The notes: a model not told the origin generated them from the sequence alone. A stretch of DNA of 59,717 nucleotides from Candidatus Blautia intestinavium (GCA_019113745.1 DXGV01000040.1:1-59717); one strand, 5' to 3'. Shown: positions 35,826-45,340, counted from the stretch's first letter. Translations and numbers: made by a program.

Positions 35826-36182
35826 ATGGCAAAACGTGGAGGATTTCCGGGCATGGGAATGCCGGGAAACATGAATAATCTGATGAAACAGGCGCAGAAA
35901 ATGCAGCGCCAGATGGAGGAAAACCAGAAAGCTCTGGAGGAGAAGGAATTTACCGCTTCCGCAGGGGGCGGCGCCGTTGAGGTGACTGTTTCCGGAAAAA
36001 GAGAAGTGACGAAAGTGAAGCTCTCCGAGGAAGTAGTAGACCCGGACGATATCGAGATGCTGGAAGACCTCATCATAGCGGCAACTAACGAAGCCCTTCG
36101 GAAAGTGGAAGAGGAATCCGCGGCAGTGATGTCAAAACTTACCGGAGGACTGGGAGGTCTTGGAGGAGGCCTTCCTTTCTGA
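35826..36182 (+). CDS. YbaB/EbfC nucleoid-associated protein
   Basis: 118 residues. The N-terminus is Gly/Met-rich ([25 protein letters not shown]), then a YbaB core with [16 protein letters not shown] (about 44-59) and [13 protein letters not shown], and a Gly-rich tail. The family forms dimers that bind and bridge DNA. AGGAGGAAACAG precedes the ATG. Its stop shares bases with the recR ATG, so the two are translationally coupled. Confidence 0.93.
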   Translation: MAKRGGFPGMGMPGNMNNLMKQAQKMQRQMEENQKALEEKEFTASAGGGAVEVTVSGKREVTKVKLSEEVVDPDDIEMLEDLIIAATNEALRKVEEESAAVMSKLTGGLGGLGGGLPF

Positions 36183-36781
36183 TGGAATATTACAGCACAC
36201 ATATCAACAAGCTGATCGAGCAGTTGTCCCATCTTCCGGGAATCGGCGCGAAGTCTGCCCAGAGGCTGGCCTTTCATATTATGAATATGCCGAAAGACCA
36301 GGTGGAACAGCTTACGGCTTCCATTACCGGGGCCAGAGAAAAGGTGCGCTACTGTAAACAGTGCTTTACGCTTACAGACCAGGAACTGTGTCCTATCTGC
36401 AGCAATCCCCGCAGAGACGCGGGAACCATTATGGTGGTGGAAAATACGCGGGATCTGGCGGCCTATGAAAAAACCGGAAAATACGATGGCGTTTATCATG
36501 TGCTTCACGGGGCGATCTCGCCTATGCTGGGGATAGGACCGGACGATATCCGCTTAAAGGAACTGATGCAGCGGCTTCAGAAAGACGAGGTAAAGGAAGT
36601 GATCATTGCCACCAACTCCAGTCTGGAGGGAGAGACAACGGCAATGTATATCAGCAAGCTGATCAAGCCCACAGGCATAAAAGTCAGCCGCATTGCCAGC
36701 GGCGTGCCCGTAGGCGGCGACCTTGAATATATAGACGAGGTGACGCTGCTGCGGGCGCTGGAAGGCAGGGTGGAATTGTAA
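36182..36781 (+). CDS. recR: Recombination protein RecR
   Basis: A 199-residue recombination mediator that acts with RecF/RecO to load RecA at gaps. The helix-hairpin-helix [19 protein letters not shown] (about 15-33), zinc finger [16 protein letters not shown] (about 57-72), Toprim domain from about 80 ([14 protein letters not shown]) and C-terminal [14 protein letters not shown]alker-like motif are all present. Length is exactly typical. Confidence 0.96.
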   Translation: MEYYSTHINKLIEQLSHLPGIGAKSAQRLAFHIMNMPKDQVEQLTASITGAREKVRYCKQCFTLTDQELCPICSNPRRDAGTIMVVENTRDLAAYEKTGKYDGVYHVLHGAISPMLGIGPDDIRLKELMQRLQKDEVKEVIIATNSSLEGETTAMYISKLIKPTGIKVSRIASGVPVGGDLEYIDEVTLLRALEGRVEL

Positions 36782-36927
36782 AAAACAGGCGCTGCGGGCA
36801 GGCGTTAAGGTCTGGCAGACGCTAAAGAAAACGCCGGAAAGCGTATCAGAAGACAGAGAACAGGAGAGTACAGGAAGACGCCGCAGCAGGAAAAGAAAGG
36901 CCGGCGGCGTGTAATGGGGAACGAATG

Positions 36928-38076
36928 ATGGCAAAAAAGAAAGTAACCTCTTCTCAGGTGGCGGAAAGAGCCGGGGTATCCCAGGCTACTGTATCTATGA
37001 TCCTGAACCGGAGAGATAATGTGTCATTTTCGGCTGAAACTGTGGAAAAAGTAGAGCGCGCGGCCAGAGAGCTGGGATACGAGCTGCCGAAAAGAAGAAA
37101 ACAGAAAGAAAACCGGAAGGAAAAACTGATCGTGGTATTCTGCCCCACACTGACAAGTCCTTACTATGTACTGCTCCTTCAGGGAATCGAAGCAGTCGCC
37201 AATGAGAAGGGCTACGGGGTTTTTATCTGCAATACGCAGCGGGACGCCCGCCTGGAGGAAAAATACCTCCGGATGATCCGGACGATCCATCCCCAGGGAA
37301 TTATTTACACCTGCAATCCGCATCCGGATTTTCAGAAAAAAGTAGAAGAGACCGCCAGAGAGATCCCGCTGGTAATTATCAGTAATAAAGAAAAAACTAC
37401 CACTGTGGACGCTATTAATCAGGACAATACTATGGTGGGCCGTCTTATGGCCCGTCATCTTCTGGATCTGGGGCACAGGGACGTGGCTTTTATCACCCCG
37501 CCGCTTACAAGACGGCAGTGGCAGCGCTCCCGGAGGATCGACGGATTTGTAAAGGAATTTGAGAGGGAAGGACTGAAAGGCCATGTGCTGATCAAGGCGG
37601 CGGACGAGTCTATGGACCGCCGGATTCCCAGGATGGATTCAGAATACTCCATGGGGTATCAGCTTACTATGGAACTTTTGAAGGAGGGGCATCAATTTAC
37701 CGCTATTGCGGGACAGAACGATATGATGGCCCTCGGAGCCATCGACGCGCTGGAAAAATCCAGGATCCATGTTCCGAGAGACGTATCCGTGATCGGCTGC
37801 GACAATATTTTTTATTCCAGCATCAGGAGGCTTTCCCTTACGACGATCGATCATTTTGTGGCCCTAAAGGGGAGAGACGCCTGCGATATTATTATCAGGA
37901 AGATCGACATGAACGATCAGCTCTATACAGGGCTTAAGCCAACCAGTCTTTACAACATTGAATATACGCCGAAGCTGATCGCTAGAAAGACTACGGCGTA
38001 CGCAAAAACGGAAAGAAAGTCTCTGCCCGGAAACGAGGGAGAATCTTCCCGGTACGGCGAAAAAAATAAAAAATAA
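36928..38076 (+). CDS. LacI-family transcriptional regulator
   Basis: 382 residues from the second ATG (36928), with GGGGAACG upstream. The HTH is VTSSQVAERAGVSQATVSMILN (about residues 6-27), followed by a hinge helix near 45-58 and a periplasmic-binding-protein-like sensor (about 68-340, including RRIDGFVKEF and SVIGCDN). The lysine/arginine stretch KRRKQKENRKEK after the hinge and a basic tail of about 30 residues are unusual. It stands upstream of the transaldolase-transketolase genes and could control them; this is inference from position. The effector is unknown. Confidence 0.88.
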   Translation: MAKKKVTSSQVAERAGVSQATVSMILNRRDNVSFSAETVEKVERAARELGYELPKRRKQKENRKEKLIVVFCPTLTSPYYVLLLQGIEAVANEKGYGVFICNTQRDARLEEKYLRMIRTIHPQGIIYTCNPHPDFQKKVEETAREIPLVIISNKEKTTTVDAINQDNTMVGRLMARHLLDLGHRDVAFITPPLTRRQWQRSRRIDGFVKEFEREGLKGHVLIKAADESMDRRIPRMDSEYSMGYQLTMELLKEGHQFTAIAGQNDMMALGAIDALEKSRIHVPRDVSVIGCDNIFYSSIRRLSLTTIDHFVALKGRDACDIIIRKIDMNDQLYTGLKPTSLYNIEYTPKLIARKTTAYAKTERKSLPGNEGESSRYGEKNKK

Positions 38077-38190
38077 ATGTGACAGTAAAAATTATTAATA
38101 ATAATTATGCCGATTCAGGAAGCATGGACGAAAAAAATAGAATATTTCGCTGAGAGATATTTTATAATCCTTATAATATCGTACTTTTTA

Positions 38191-38213
38191 TTTATAAAAA
38201 ATTATTTTATAAA
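38191..38213. repeat. AT-only inverted repeat upstream of the transaldolase gene
   Basis: TTTATAAAA (38191-38199) and TTTTATAAA (38205-38213) are perfect inverted copies around AATTA, 32 bases before the -35. It could be an operator but lacks the central CG of typical LacI sites. It lies in the very AT-rich gap 38077-38316. Confidence 0.35.
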
Positions 38214-38244
38214 TAGAAATTTTATTAATAAAAAATCAAGGCGC

Positions 38245-38272
38245 TTGACCTGGAAAAACTTTTTGCTATAAT
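38245..38272 (+). promoter_or_regulatory. Promoter of the transaldolase-transketolase operon
   Basis: TTGACC (38245-38250), a 16-base spacer and perfect TATAAT (38267-38272), 45 bases before the ATG. Confidence 0.7.
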
Positions 38273-38316
38273 GAAATCATCAAGTAAATCAGCAAAAACT
38301 TCAGGAGGGAAAAGCA

Positions 38317-38970
38317 ATGAAATTTTTTATTGACACAGCAAATGTAGAGGATATCCGTAAAGCAAACGATATGGGGATTATCTGCGGAGTCACCACAAAT
38401 CCGTCTCTGATCGCGAAAGAAGGCAGAGATTTCAACGAAGTTATCAAAGAGATCACATCTATCGTTGACGGACCGATCAGCGGCGAGGTGAAAGCTACCA
38501 CAACAGACGCGGAAGGAATGATCGCAGAAGGCCGCGAGATCGCAAAGATCCACCCGAACATGGTTGTTAAGATTCCCATGACAGGAGAAGGATTAAAAGC
38601 TGTCAAAGTTCTTTCCAAAGAAGGCGTTAAGACAAACGTTACTCTGATCTTTACCGCAAACCAGGCTCTTCTTGCTGCCAGAGCAGGAGCTACATACGTA
38701 TCTCCGTTCCTTGGCAGACTGGATGATATTTCCACAGACGGACTTCCGCTGATCCGCCAGATTGCCGACATATTCGCAGTAGCGGGAATCGAAACAGAGA
38801 TCATCGCCGCAAGCGTCCGTCATCCGATCCATGTAACAGAGTGCGCTCTGGCAGGCGCTGATATCGCAACTGTTCCGTACAAGGTTCTGGAGCAGATGCT
38901 GCATCATCCTCTGACTGACGCCGGAATCGAAAAATTCCAGGCAGACTACAGAGCAGTATTCGGAGACTAA
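38317..38970 (+). CDS. Small (FSA-like) transaldolase
   Basis: A 217-residue member of the transaldolase/fructose-6-phosphate aldolase family. The Schiff-base lysine is K85 in [23 protein letters not shown] (24-36) is the phosphate-side motif. E57 and F131 stand where true FSA has Gln59 and Tyr131. Glu and Phe are the residues of real transaldolases, so I favour transaldolase over F6P aldolase. The split transketolase genes follow at once, which supports a role in the non-oxidative pentose phosphate pathway. AGGAGGGAAAAG precedes the ATG. Confidence 0.9.
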   Translation: MKFFIDTANVEDIRKANDMGIICGVTTNPSLIAKEGRDFNEVIKEITSIVDGPISGEVKATTTDAEGMIAEGREIAKIHPNMVVKIPMTGEGLKAVKVLSKEGVKTNVTLIFTANQALLAARAGATYVSPFLGRLDDISTDGLPLIRQIADIFAVAGIETEIIAASVRHPIHVTECALAGADIATVPYKVLEQMLHHPLTDAGIEKFQADYRAVFGD

Positions 38971-39012
38971 GAAAGTATTTATCAGGCGGCATATAACAAG
39001 GAGAAAATTGAC

Positions 39013-39852
39013 ATGGAGAAATTAGAACTTCAGAAGATTGCCAATGAAGTCCGCAAGGACATCGTGACGGCAGTCCACGCTGCAAAGGCCGGTCATCCGG
39101 GCGGATCCCTTTCAGCAGCAGATGTATTTACATATCTTTATTTTGAAGAAATGAACATTGACCCCAAGGATCCGAAGAAAGCGGACCGCGACCGTTTTGT
39201 CCTTTCCAAAGGCCATACGGCTCCGGGACTCTATTCCGTACTTGCGGAGAGAGGATACTTCCCGAAGGAAGACCTGAAGACGCTCCGCCATCTTGGATCT
39301 TACCTGCAGGGACATCCTGATATGAAGCACATTCCCGGCGTGGATATGTCCAGCGGTTCTCTTGGACAGGGAATTTCCGCGGCAGTAGGAATGGCTCTTT
39401 CCGCAAAGCTCAGCAATGATTCCTACAGAGTGTATACTCTTCTGGGCGACGGCGAGATCCAGGAAGGCCAGGTTTGGGAGGCGGCTATGTTCGCCGGTTT
39501 CCGCAAGCTGGACAATCTGGTGGTGATCGTGGACAACAATGGTCTGCAGATCGATGGAAAAATAGATGAAGTATGCTCCCCCTATCCCATCGACAAGAAA
39601 TTTGAGGCGTTCAATTTCCATGTGATCGATGTGGCAGACGGCAATGATATGGATCAGTTAAAGGCTGCCTTTGACGAGGCAAGAACTGTAAAGGGAATGC
39701 CAACCGCTATTATTATGAAGACAGTGAAGGGCAAAGGCGTATCCTTTATGGAGAACCAGGCCGGATGGCATGGAAAAGCGCCTAACGACGAGCAGTACGC
39801 TCAGGCGATGGAAGATTTGGAGAAGGTAGGTGAAGCATTATGTCAGAAGTAA
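39013..39852 (+). CDS. Transketolase, N-terminal (TPP-binding) subunit
   Basis: 279 residues, equal to the N-terminal half of the 660-residue transketolase. The thiamine pyrophosphate motif is GDGEIQEGQVWEAAMFAGF...NN (about 150-180), and histidine motifs AGHPGGSLSAADV and SKGHTAPGLY are present. With the next gene it forms the active enzyme that moves two-carbon units between sugar phosphates. It overlaps the second subunit by 13 bases, giving coupled translation. Split transketolases are common in clostridia and archaea. Confidence 0.94.
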   Translation: MEKLELQKIANEVRKDIVTAVHAAKAGHPGGSLSAADVFTYLYFEEMNIDPKDPKKADRDRFVLSKGHTAPGLYSVLAERGYFPKEDLKTLRHLGSYLQGHPDMKHIPGVDMSSGSLGQGISAAVGMALSAKLSNDSYRVYTLLGDGEIQEGQVWEAAMFAGFRKLDNLVVIVDNNGLQIDGKIDEVCSPYPIDKKFEAFNFHVIDVADGNDMDQLKAAFDEARTVKGMPTAIIMKTVKGKGVSFMENQAGWHGKAPNDEQYAQAMEDLEKVGEALCQK

Positions 39853-40778
39853 AGAAAATTGCTACAAGAGCCAGCTATGGAGCAGCTCTGGTAGAACTTG
39901 GAAAAGAGCATGAAGACCTCATTGTTCTGGATGCTGACCTTGCTGCAGCTACTCAGACCGGAATGTTCAAGAAGGAATTTCCGGAGCGTCATATTGACTG
40001 CGGTATCGCAGAGTGCAATATGGTAGGTATCGGCGCAGGTCTGGCAACAACCGGAAAGGTTCCTTTTGTCAGCACATTTGCTATGTTTGCGGCAGGACGG
40101 GCTTTTGAACAGGTACGCAATTCCGTGTGCTATCCGAAACTGAACGTTAAGATCGGAGCGACTCACGGCGGTATTTCTGTAGGAGAGGACGGAGCGACTC
40201 ACCAGTGCTGCGAGGATTTTGCACTGATGAGAAGTATTCCGGGAATGATCGTTGCTTCTCCGTCAGATGATATTGAAGCAAAGGCTATGGTAAAAGCCGC
40301 TTACGAACATGTAGGCCCTGTTTACATGCGCTTCGGACGTCTTGCGGTTCCGGTGATCAACGACAGACCGGACTATAAATTTGAACTGGGCAAGGGTATT
40401 GTCCTTCGAGAAGGCAAGGATCTTACTATTGTAGCAAACGGTCTCTGCGTTGCGGCTTCACTGGAAGCGGCAGAAAAGCTTGCGGCAGATGGAATTGAGG
40501 CAAAAGTGATCAATATCCATACGATCAAACCGCTGGATGAGGATCTGATCGTTGCAGCAGCAAAAGAAACAGGCAAGGTTGTGACAGTGGAAGAACATTC
40601 CATTATCGGCGGTCTTGGCGGAGCTGTATGTGAATGTCTCTCTGAGAAAGCTCCTGTACCTGTAAAACGTATTGGTATCAATGATGTATTCGGGGAATCC
40701 GGCCCGGCAGCAGCCCTTCTGGAGAAATATGGACTGGACGGACAGGGTATTTACAATCAGATCAAAGCTTTTGTATAA
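39840..40778 (+). CDS. Transketolase, C-terminal subunit
   Basis: 312 residues, with the pyrimidine-binding domain (about 1-170; DADLAAATQTGMF, FPERHIDCGIAECNMVGIGAGLA with the TPP-activating Glu) and C-terminal domain (about 185-312; VEEHSIIGGLGGAV). GGAGAAGGTAGGTGAAG precedes the ATG. It completes the transketolase with the preceding gene. Its last 17 bases overlap the convergent yyaC gene. Confidence 0.94.
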   Translation: MSEVKKIATRASYGAALVELGKEHEDLIVLDADLAAATQTGMFKKEFPERHIDCGIAECNMVGIGAGLATTGKVPFVSTFAMFAAGRAFEQVRNSVCYPKLNVKIGATHGGISVGEDGATHQCCEDFALMRSIPGMIVASPSDDIEAKAMVKAAYEHVGPVYMRFGRLAVPVINDRPDYKFELGKGIVLREGKDLTIVANGLCVAASLEAAEKLAADGIEAKVINIHTIKPLDEDLIVAAAKETGKVVTVEEHSIIGGLGGAVCECLSEKAPVPVKRIGINDVFGESGPAAALLEKYGLDGQGIYNQIKAFV

Positions 40779-41328
40779 GAGCCTGAACAGGATAGGAAGA
40801 GGGAATTGTCGTCAGGATACCCTGGGTGATCTTGTCAGCCAGGGAAATCACTGTGGACAGGCGTGTGGTCTGTAATGTCAGATGTTCCAGCACGCCGGCA
40901 GTATTTACAATTCCTGTAATATGAATATCGCCAACAGGCGGCAGTTCTTTACGGACGGCGGCACCTGGGTAAAGCGCGCCATTTGCAATGGTCACGTAGC
41001 CCAGGTGCTTTTTTTGTCCAAGAGAGGCGTCTATGGCGATTACAAGCGCTTCCGGATGACGGCGGCGTATATCGTCGCAGGCGCCTCTCAGATTCAGAGC
41101 ATGGACCGGTTGAAACAGGGTTCCGTAAACGTAGATTCCCTGGATTGCATGACTGAGAAGCTGCTGGCCGATATAAGGGCCGAGACAGTCTCCGGTGGTT
41201 CTGTCCGTGCCGACGCACAGGAAAACAATTTCCGTCCATTTTTCCGGGTGACACAGAATACATTTTTTCAGAAGAGCGGATATCCGGCGCGGAGAATCCG
41301 CTTTTTTTGAATCAATATAAAAAGTCAT
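40762..41328 (-). CDS. yyaC: YyaC-family spore protease
   Basis: A 188-residue protein of the YyaC/GPR-like family, whose fold is related to germination and hydrogenase-maturation proteases. FLCVGTDRTTGDCLGPYIG (about 36-54) and VIAIDASLGQ (about 95-104) hold the conserved aspartates, with a C-terminal GVLEHLTLQTTRL. YyaC is linked to sporulation in Bacillus, so this supports spore formation. AGAGAGGAAA precedes the ATG. No sigma-F or sigma-G promoter was convincing. The gene overlaps the transketolase end by 17 bases. Confidence 0.85.
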   Translation of the reverse strand: MTFYIDSKKADSPRRISALLKKCILCHPEKWTEIVFLCVGTDRTTGDCLGPYIGQQLLSHAIQGIYVYGTLFQPVHALNLRGACDDIRRRHPEALVIAIDASLGQKKHLGYVTIANGALYPGAAVRKELPPVGDIHITGIVNTAGVLEHLTLQTTRLSTVISLADKITQGILTTIPSSYPVQALIQKL

Positions 41329-41494
41329 AATTTTCCTCTCCCTGGATCAGTCTGTTTTGTTTCATTTTATCCGGAACGGGACGGGATTATGCATGATGAA
41401 AAATCTGTCGGTAAATTTTTGGAACAGGCTCTTAGATTCCGCTAAAATCCGCATTCGGGATATGATATCCTGATACCCGAAGGGGTGATATAAA

Positions 41495-42979
41495 ATGATA
41501 GAGGTCATCTATAAAGATGAGAAACAGGAGGCGAAAGGCAACGAAGGGGTATTCTCTGTGCCGAAAAATATACGACAGATAGGATCGATCGGCGAGGACT
41601 ACAGGATTTATATGGAGGATTATGTATATACCTTCCTGAGAAAAGCCGCCGGAGCGGAAAAAAACGGGGAAGACGAAAAGAACTGTCTGGCCGTTCTTAC
41701 AGGGGAGTGCAAATGGGCGGCAGGAGTGACTTATATCTTTGTAAAGGGCGCCCTGACGGTGGATAATGCGGAAGCTACCTCGGAGCATATTGATTTTTCG
41801 GAGGAGACCTGGCAGAAGATACAGGAGGACGCCGGGAAATATTTTGAAGGGCAGGAGATCACAGGATGGTTTTTTGCGCAGAAATCCCTTCCCATGGAAG
41901 CCTCTGAGCTGTTTCAGAAAATTCATCTCAAGTATTTCGGCGGAGGAGAAAAGGTACTGATGCTGATGGATCCGGCAGAGCGTGAGGAAGCTTTTTTCCG
42001 GTATGAAAACAGCTTTCTGGTCAGACAGAACGGATACTATATTTACTATGAAAAAAATCCGCAGATGCAGGCGTATATGCTGGAAAAGAACCCCGGGCTT
42101 GCGCGGGAAGACAAAGAGGAGATTCCGGACGAGGCGGTAAAAGCATTCCGGAAGATTATCAAAAAGAAGAAAAGCAGAGAGACAGAGGAGACAGAAGACA
42201 GGACCTCTGTTTTTTCCTATGCGGCGACTGCCTGTCTGGTGCTGGCCGTAGCGGCGGTGGGTATGAGATTTTATCAGAATTACCGCGGCGTACAGAATGC
42301 AAATACAGAAACGGAGGCGGTATCTGCTATGCTGGAAGGCGGGGAAGAGGAAAATTCTGCCGGAGACAGAGAGAAAGATTTCACCGAATCTGCCGCAGAA
42401 ACCTCTGCTGAAGCGGAAACAGCGGAAACCCAGGCGGAAGAGACGGAGAACGACACAGAAGAAAGCTCTTCAGATATCGCTTTTGAGAAAGAGAAAAATG
42501 AGAAGACAGACGACGATATAGATGACGGTACAGATACGGCGTCTGCCAATGGAAATAATATGCAGGAAAGTGAAGAGGAAACTGTCCGGACAGGAACGGA
42601 AGAAATAACGGACACGGAAAAGAATGAGAAAGCAGAGGATAAGACTTCGGGAGACATCCGGGAAGAAGAGGAGGGTGGACTGTCAGAGGAAGACGCGGCT
42701 ATCTACAGGGAGGAATCTGATGTAAGAAAAGCCAACAGAAGAGTCCAGAGCGTACGGGAAAACGACGGACAAACAGAAGAGGTGAAAACTGAAAATTCGG
42801 AAACAACAGACACCGCATCGTCCGGAAGCGCTTCTTATATTATACGTCCGGGGGACACTTTATATCAAATCAGTATGGAAAAATATGGAAATATGGATGA
42901 GGTGGCCGAAATATGCCGCCTAAACGGTATATCTGAGGATGAAATTATTTATCCGGGACAAATAATTGTATTACCATAA
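41495..42979 (+). CDS. Membrane protein: MPN-like domain, TM helix, acidic linker, LysM
   Basis: 494 residues with an inside-out layout. A cytosolic N-terminal domain (about 1-205) is joined by a basic stretch KKKKS to one membrane helix (about 239-260), then an acidic Glu/Ser/Thr linker (about 262-440) and a C-terminal LysM (447-494; YIIRPGDTLYQIS, GQIIVLP) that should bind peptidoglycan outside. The N-terminal part has the shape of a JAB1/MPN domain, with ITGWFFAQ... (about 122) and HLKYFGGGEKVLMLMDP (about 145-161), but lacks the catalytic HxH. No signal peptide precedes it. AAGGGGTGAT precedes the ATG. Two membrane-protein genes follow. Confidence 0.75.
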   Translation: MIEVIYKDEKQEAKGNEGVFSVPKNIRQIGSIGEDYRIYMEDYVYTFLRKAAGAEKNGEDEKNCLAVLTGECKWAAGVTYIFVKGALTVDNAEATSEHIDFSEETWQKIQEDAGKYFEGQEITGWFFAQKSLPMEASELFQKIHLKYFGGGEKVLMLMDPAEREEAFFRYENSFLVRQNGYYIYYEKNPQMQAYMLEKNPGLAREDKEEIPDEAVKAFRKIIKKKKSRETEETEDRTSVFSYAATACLVLAVAAVGMRFYQNYRGVQNANTETEAVSAMLEGGEEENSAGDREKDFTESAAETSAEAETAETQAEETENDTEESSSDIAFEKEKNEKTDDDIDDGTDTASANGNNMQESEEETVRTGTEEITDTEKNEKAEDKTSGDIREEEEGGLSEEDAAIYREESDVRKANRRVQSVRENDGQTEEVKTENSETTDTASSGSASYIIRPGDTLYQISMEKYGNMDEVAEICRLNGISEDEIIYPGQIIVLP

Positions 42980-43100
42980 AAAATTTGGTATAATGAAGCA
43001 CAAATGCGGCGGCTGCCTGCGGACATGCTGAGAAAACAGGGATGTCCGCAGGCATGGCTTTTATTTCATATAAAACAGAGTACATAAGGTAAGGTATATT

Positions 43101-44342
43101 ATGGCGAATATATTTAAGAAAATCAGGAAAAAAAGAAGACGAAAGAAGCTTCTTGCCCAGAAAGAGAACCTGGAACACACACAGGCTGCGATAAAAGATG
43201 AAGAAGATTATCAGCAGAGGCTGAAACGGCACAGATATGCCGCAATGCGCAGAACGCTTCTCGTTGCAGTGGCTGCAGTGGCTGCAGCGGCGGCTGTTTT
43301 TATTTATATAGAAAAAAGAAGCTATCATAATTACAGAGTTATTCTGACCAGCGAGCAGGAAGATGTCGTATCTACGAACTATGAGGAAATGGATGGAGGG
43401 ATCCTGAGGTACAGCCCGGATGGCGCCGCGCTGGTGGATTCCAACCTGGACGCTTCCTGGAGCGTTTTGTATGAAATGCAGAATCCTGTGGCAGATGTAA
43501 ACGGGGATAAAGCGGTTATTGCAGATGTGGACGGAACGACGCTTGAAATTTTTGACAGCGACGGGGAAACGGGAAGTGTTACGACGTCATATACCATTGT
43601 AAAGGCGCGCATATCCAAGAGCGGCCTGGTGGCTGCGATTCTCGACGGCGGTGATTCCACCTGGATCAATTATTACGACTCCGACGGTACCCTGCTGGTA
43701 GAAAACCAGACCCACATCGAGGATCCGGGATATCCTATGGACGTTGCCCTTTCTGACAGCGGAAATATCATGATGGTAACGTATCAGTTTGTGGATGGAA
43801 GCAATACTACAAGCTATGTGGCTTTTTATAATTTTGGAGACGTGGGACAGAATGAGGATGACAGGATTGTAAGTGGATATACCTACGAAGGGGTGGTCAT
43901 TCCGCAGATCGAGTACCTGGGCTCCTCGAATTCAGCGGCGTTAAGAGACGATGGTTTCACAGTCTACAGCGGCCAGCAGATACCGAAGGAAAGTACCACT
44001 GTGGAAGTAGATGAAGAAATTGTCAGCACTTTTTTTGCCGAAGACACCATAGGAATGGTATTCAAAAACGAGGATGGAGAGGACGCCTACACGATGAATG
44101 TCTACTCGGCAGGCGGAAAACTCCGTTTTTCCAGGAGCTTCAATATACCGTATACGACAATTAAAATAAGCGGCGACAGCATTCTGCTTTACAACGACTC
44201 CCAGATCTGCGTCTATAACAGCAGAGGGGTGCAGAAATACAGTGGGACAGTGGATGGAAGCATAAATGATTTTATCAAAATAGGCTGGAACCGGTATCTG
44301 CTTGTGATGGACAGTGGCGTCAGTGTGATCAAATTCAGTTAA
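43101..44342 (+). CDS. DUF5711-like membrane-anchored beta-propeller protein
   Basis: 413 residues. The first 50 are highly basic (KKIRKKRRRKKLL) and cytosolic, followed by one membrane helix (about 54-70) and an extracytoplasmic part made of repeated strands: GGILRYSPDGAALVDSN, TLEIFDSDGETG, YYDSDGTLLVEN, VYNSRGVQKYSG. These look like beta-propeller blades, and the whole resembles the DUF5711 family. No catalytic residues are evident. It lies between the LysM protein and CvpA (ten bases before the latter), suggesting an envelope-linked operon. Function is unknown. Confidence 0.72.
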   Translation: MANIFKKIRKKRRRKKLLAQKENLEHTQAAIKDEEDYQQRLKRHRYAAMRRTLLVAVAAVAAAAAVFIYIEKRSYHNYRVILTSEQEDVVSTNYEEMDGGILRYSPDGAALVDSNLDASWSVLYEMQNPVADVNGDKAVIADVDGTTLEIFDSDGETGSVTTSYTIVKARISKSGLVAAILDGGDSTWINYYDSDGTLLVENQTHIEDPGYPMDVALSDSGNIMMVTYQFVDGSNTTSYVAFYNFGDVGQNEDDRIVSGYTYEGVVIPQIEYLGSSNSAALRDDGFTVYSGQQIPKESTTVEVDEEIVSTFFAEDTIGMVFKNEDGEDAYTMNVYSAGGKLRFSRSFNIPYTTIKISGDSILLYNDSQICVYNSRGVQKYSGTVDGSINDFIKIGWNRYLLVMDSGVSVIKFS

Positions 44343-44352
44343 GAGGTGGAAT

Positions 44353-45072
44353 ATGACGATAACCTGGCTGGGAATAGTTGTGATCGTCATACTGCTGCTC
44401 AATGGATACAGAGGATACAAAAGAGGATTTGTCAGAGAAGTAGTGTCATTTTTCTTTGTGTTCCTGGCTCTTGCGGCGGCATGGGCGATCAATCCGTATG
44501 TAAATGATTTCTTTATGGAAAGTACGCCTGTATATGAAAAAATTAAGGAAAGCTGTGAAGAGTTTGCAGGCGGGAAGGCGGAAGAACTTCAGGCAGACGA
44601 CGGGGAAAAGCAAAAAGAGGAACAGAAGGATTTTATTGACGGTCTGGGCCTTCCGGAGCCTTTGCAGCGGAGCCTTAACGCGAACAATACAGACGACGTA
44701 TACAATTATCTGGCAGTAGATACTTTTGGAAATTACGTTTCCAGCTATCTGGCCAGGATAATCGTGAACGGACTGTCGTTTCTGGTATCTTATCTGCTGG
44801 CTTCCGTTATCATCAGAATCGGGATGTTTCTTCTGGATCTTATCGCGGGCCTTCCTCTGATCAAAGAGGCGAATAAACTTACCGGGGGCCTGGTAGGGAT
44901 TGTAAAGGGCGTTCTTTTCGTATGGATTGCCTTTCTTGTTCTTACGGTGCTGTGCAGTACGGAGATAGGAAAGGCCGGACTGAATCTTATTGAAAAAGAC
45001 GCGTTCCTTAATGTCTTATATGAATATGATATTTTTGTAAATTTCTTTATGAGTATTTTCTACGGCGGTTAG
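44353..45072 (+). CDS. CvpA-family membrane protein
   Basis: A 239-residue protein with four predicted membrane helices (near 3-20, 30-45, 135-160 and 185-207). NGYRGYKRGFVREVVSFFFVFLALAAAW is the CvpA N-terminal signature, and a hydrophilic insert (about 55-115) faces outside. CvpA proteins are linked to colicin V export and biofilm phenotypes, with no agreed mechanism. AAGAGGTGGAAT precedes the ATG. It is the last chromosomal gene before the mobile element. Confidence 0.85.
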   Translation: MTITWLGIVVIVILLLNGYRGYKRGFVREVVSFFFVFLALAAAWAINPYVNDFFMESTPVYEKIKESCEEFAGGKAEELQADDGEKQKEEQKDFIDGLGLPEPLQRSLNANNTDDVYNYLAVDTFGNYVSSYLARIIVNGLSFLVSYLLASVIIRIGMFLLDLIAGLPLIKEANKLTGGLVGIVKGVLFVWIAFLVLTVLCSTEIGKAGLNLIEKDAFLNVLYEYDIFVNFFMSIFYGG

Positions 45073-45302
45073 TGTCAGTGTACGAAGGGACAATACAACT
45101 TCGTATATTGATGCGGAAGCTGTATATTGACGTTATTAAAAATCCGCTTATGAAAAGAGCGTTGCCATAAGAAAACATAAAAAAACCCAGTAAAATCAAT
45201 GTTTTTAGGGCAGCGGAAAACGGGGCGTGTCAAAACAACTGAATAATCAGACAGAAACAGGGTGTTGCCAAGCATGACAGCGCCCTTTTCTGTTCCCCGG
45301 CC

Positions 45303-45340
45303 AAGCCGCAGATTTTGAAAAAGTCTGCGGCTTTTCTTTT
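45303..45340 (+). terminator. Hairpin terminator at the ICE left end
   Basis: AAGCCGCAGA (45303-45312) and TCTGCGGCTT (45324-45333) pair perfectly, with T-rich sequence after. It lies before the first ICE gene and could insulate the element from chromosomal transcription. The 298-base gap 45073-45370 holds no gene. Confidence 0.7.

Noticed and set aside
39013..40778. Transketolase gene broken by a frameshift
   Set aside because: The two genes have separate starts and SD sites, and split transketolase is normal in clostridia.
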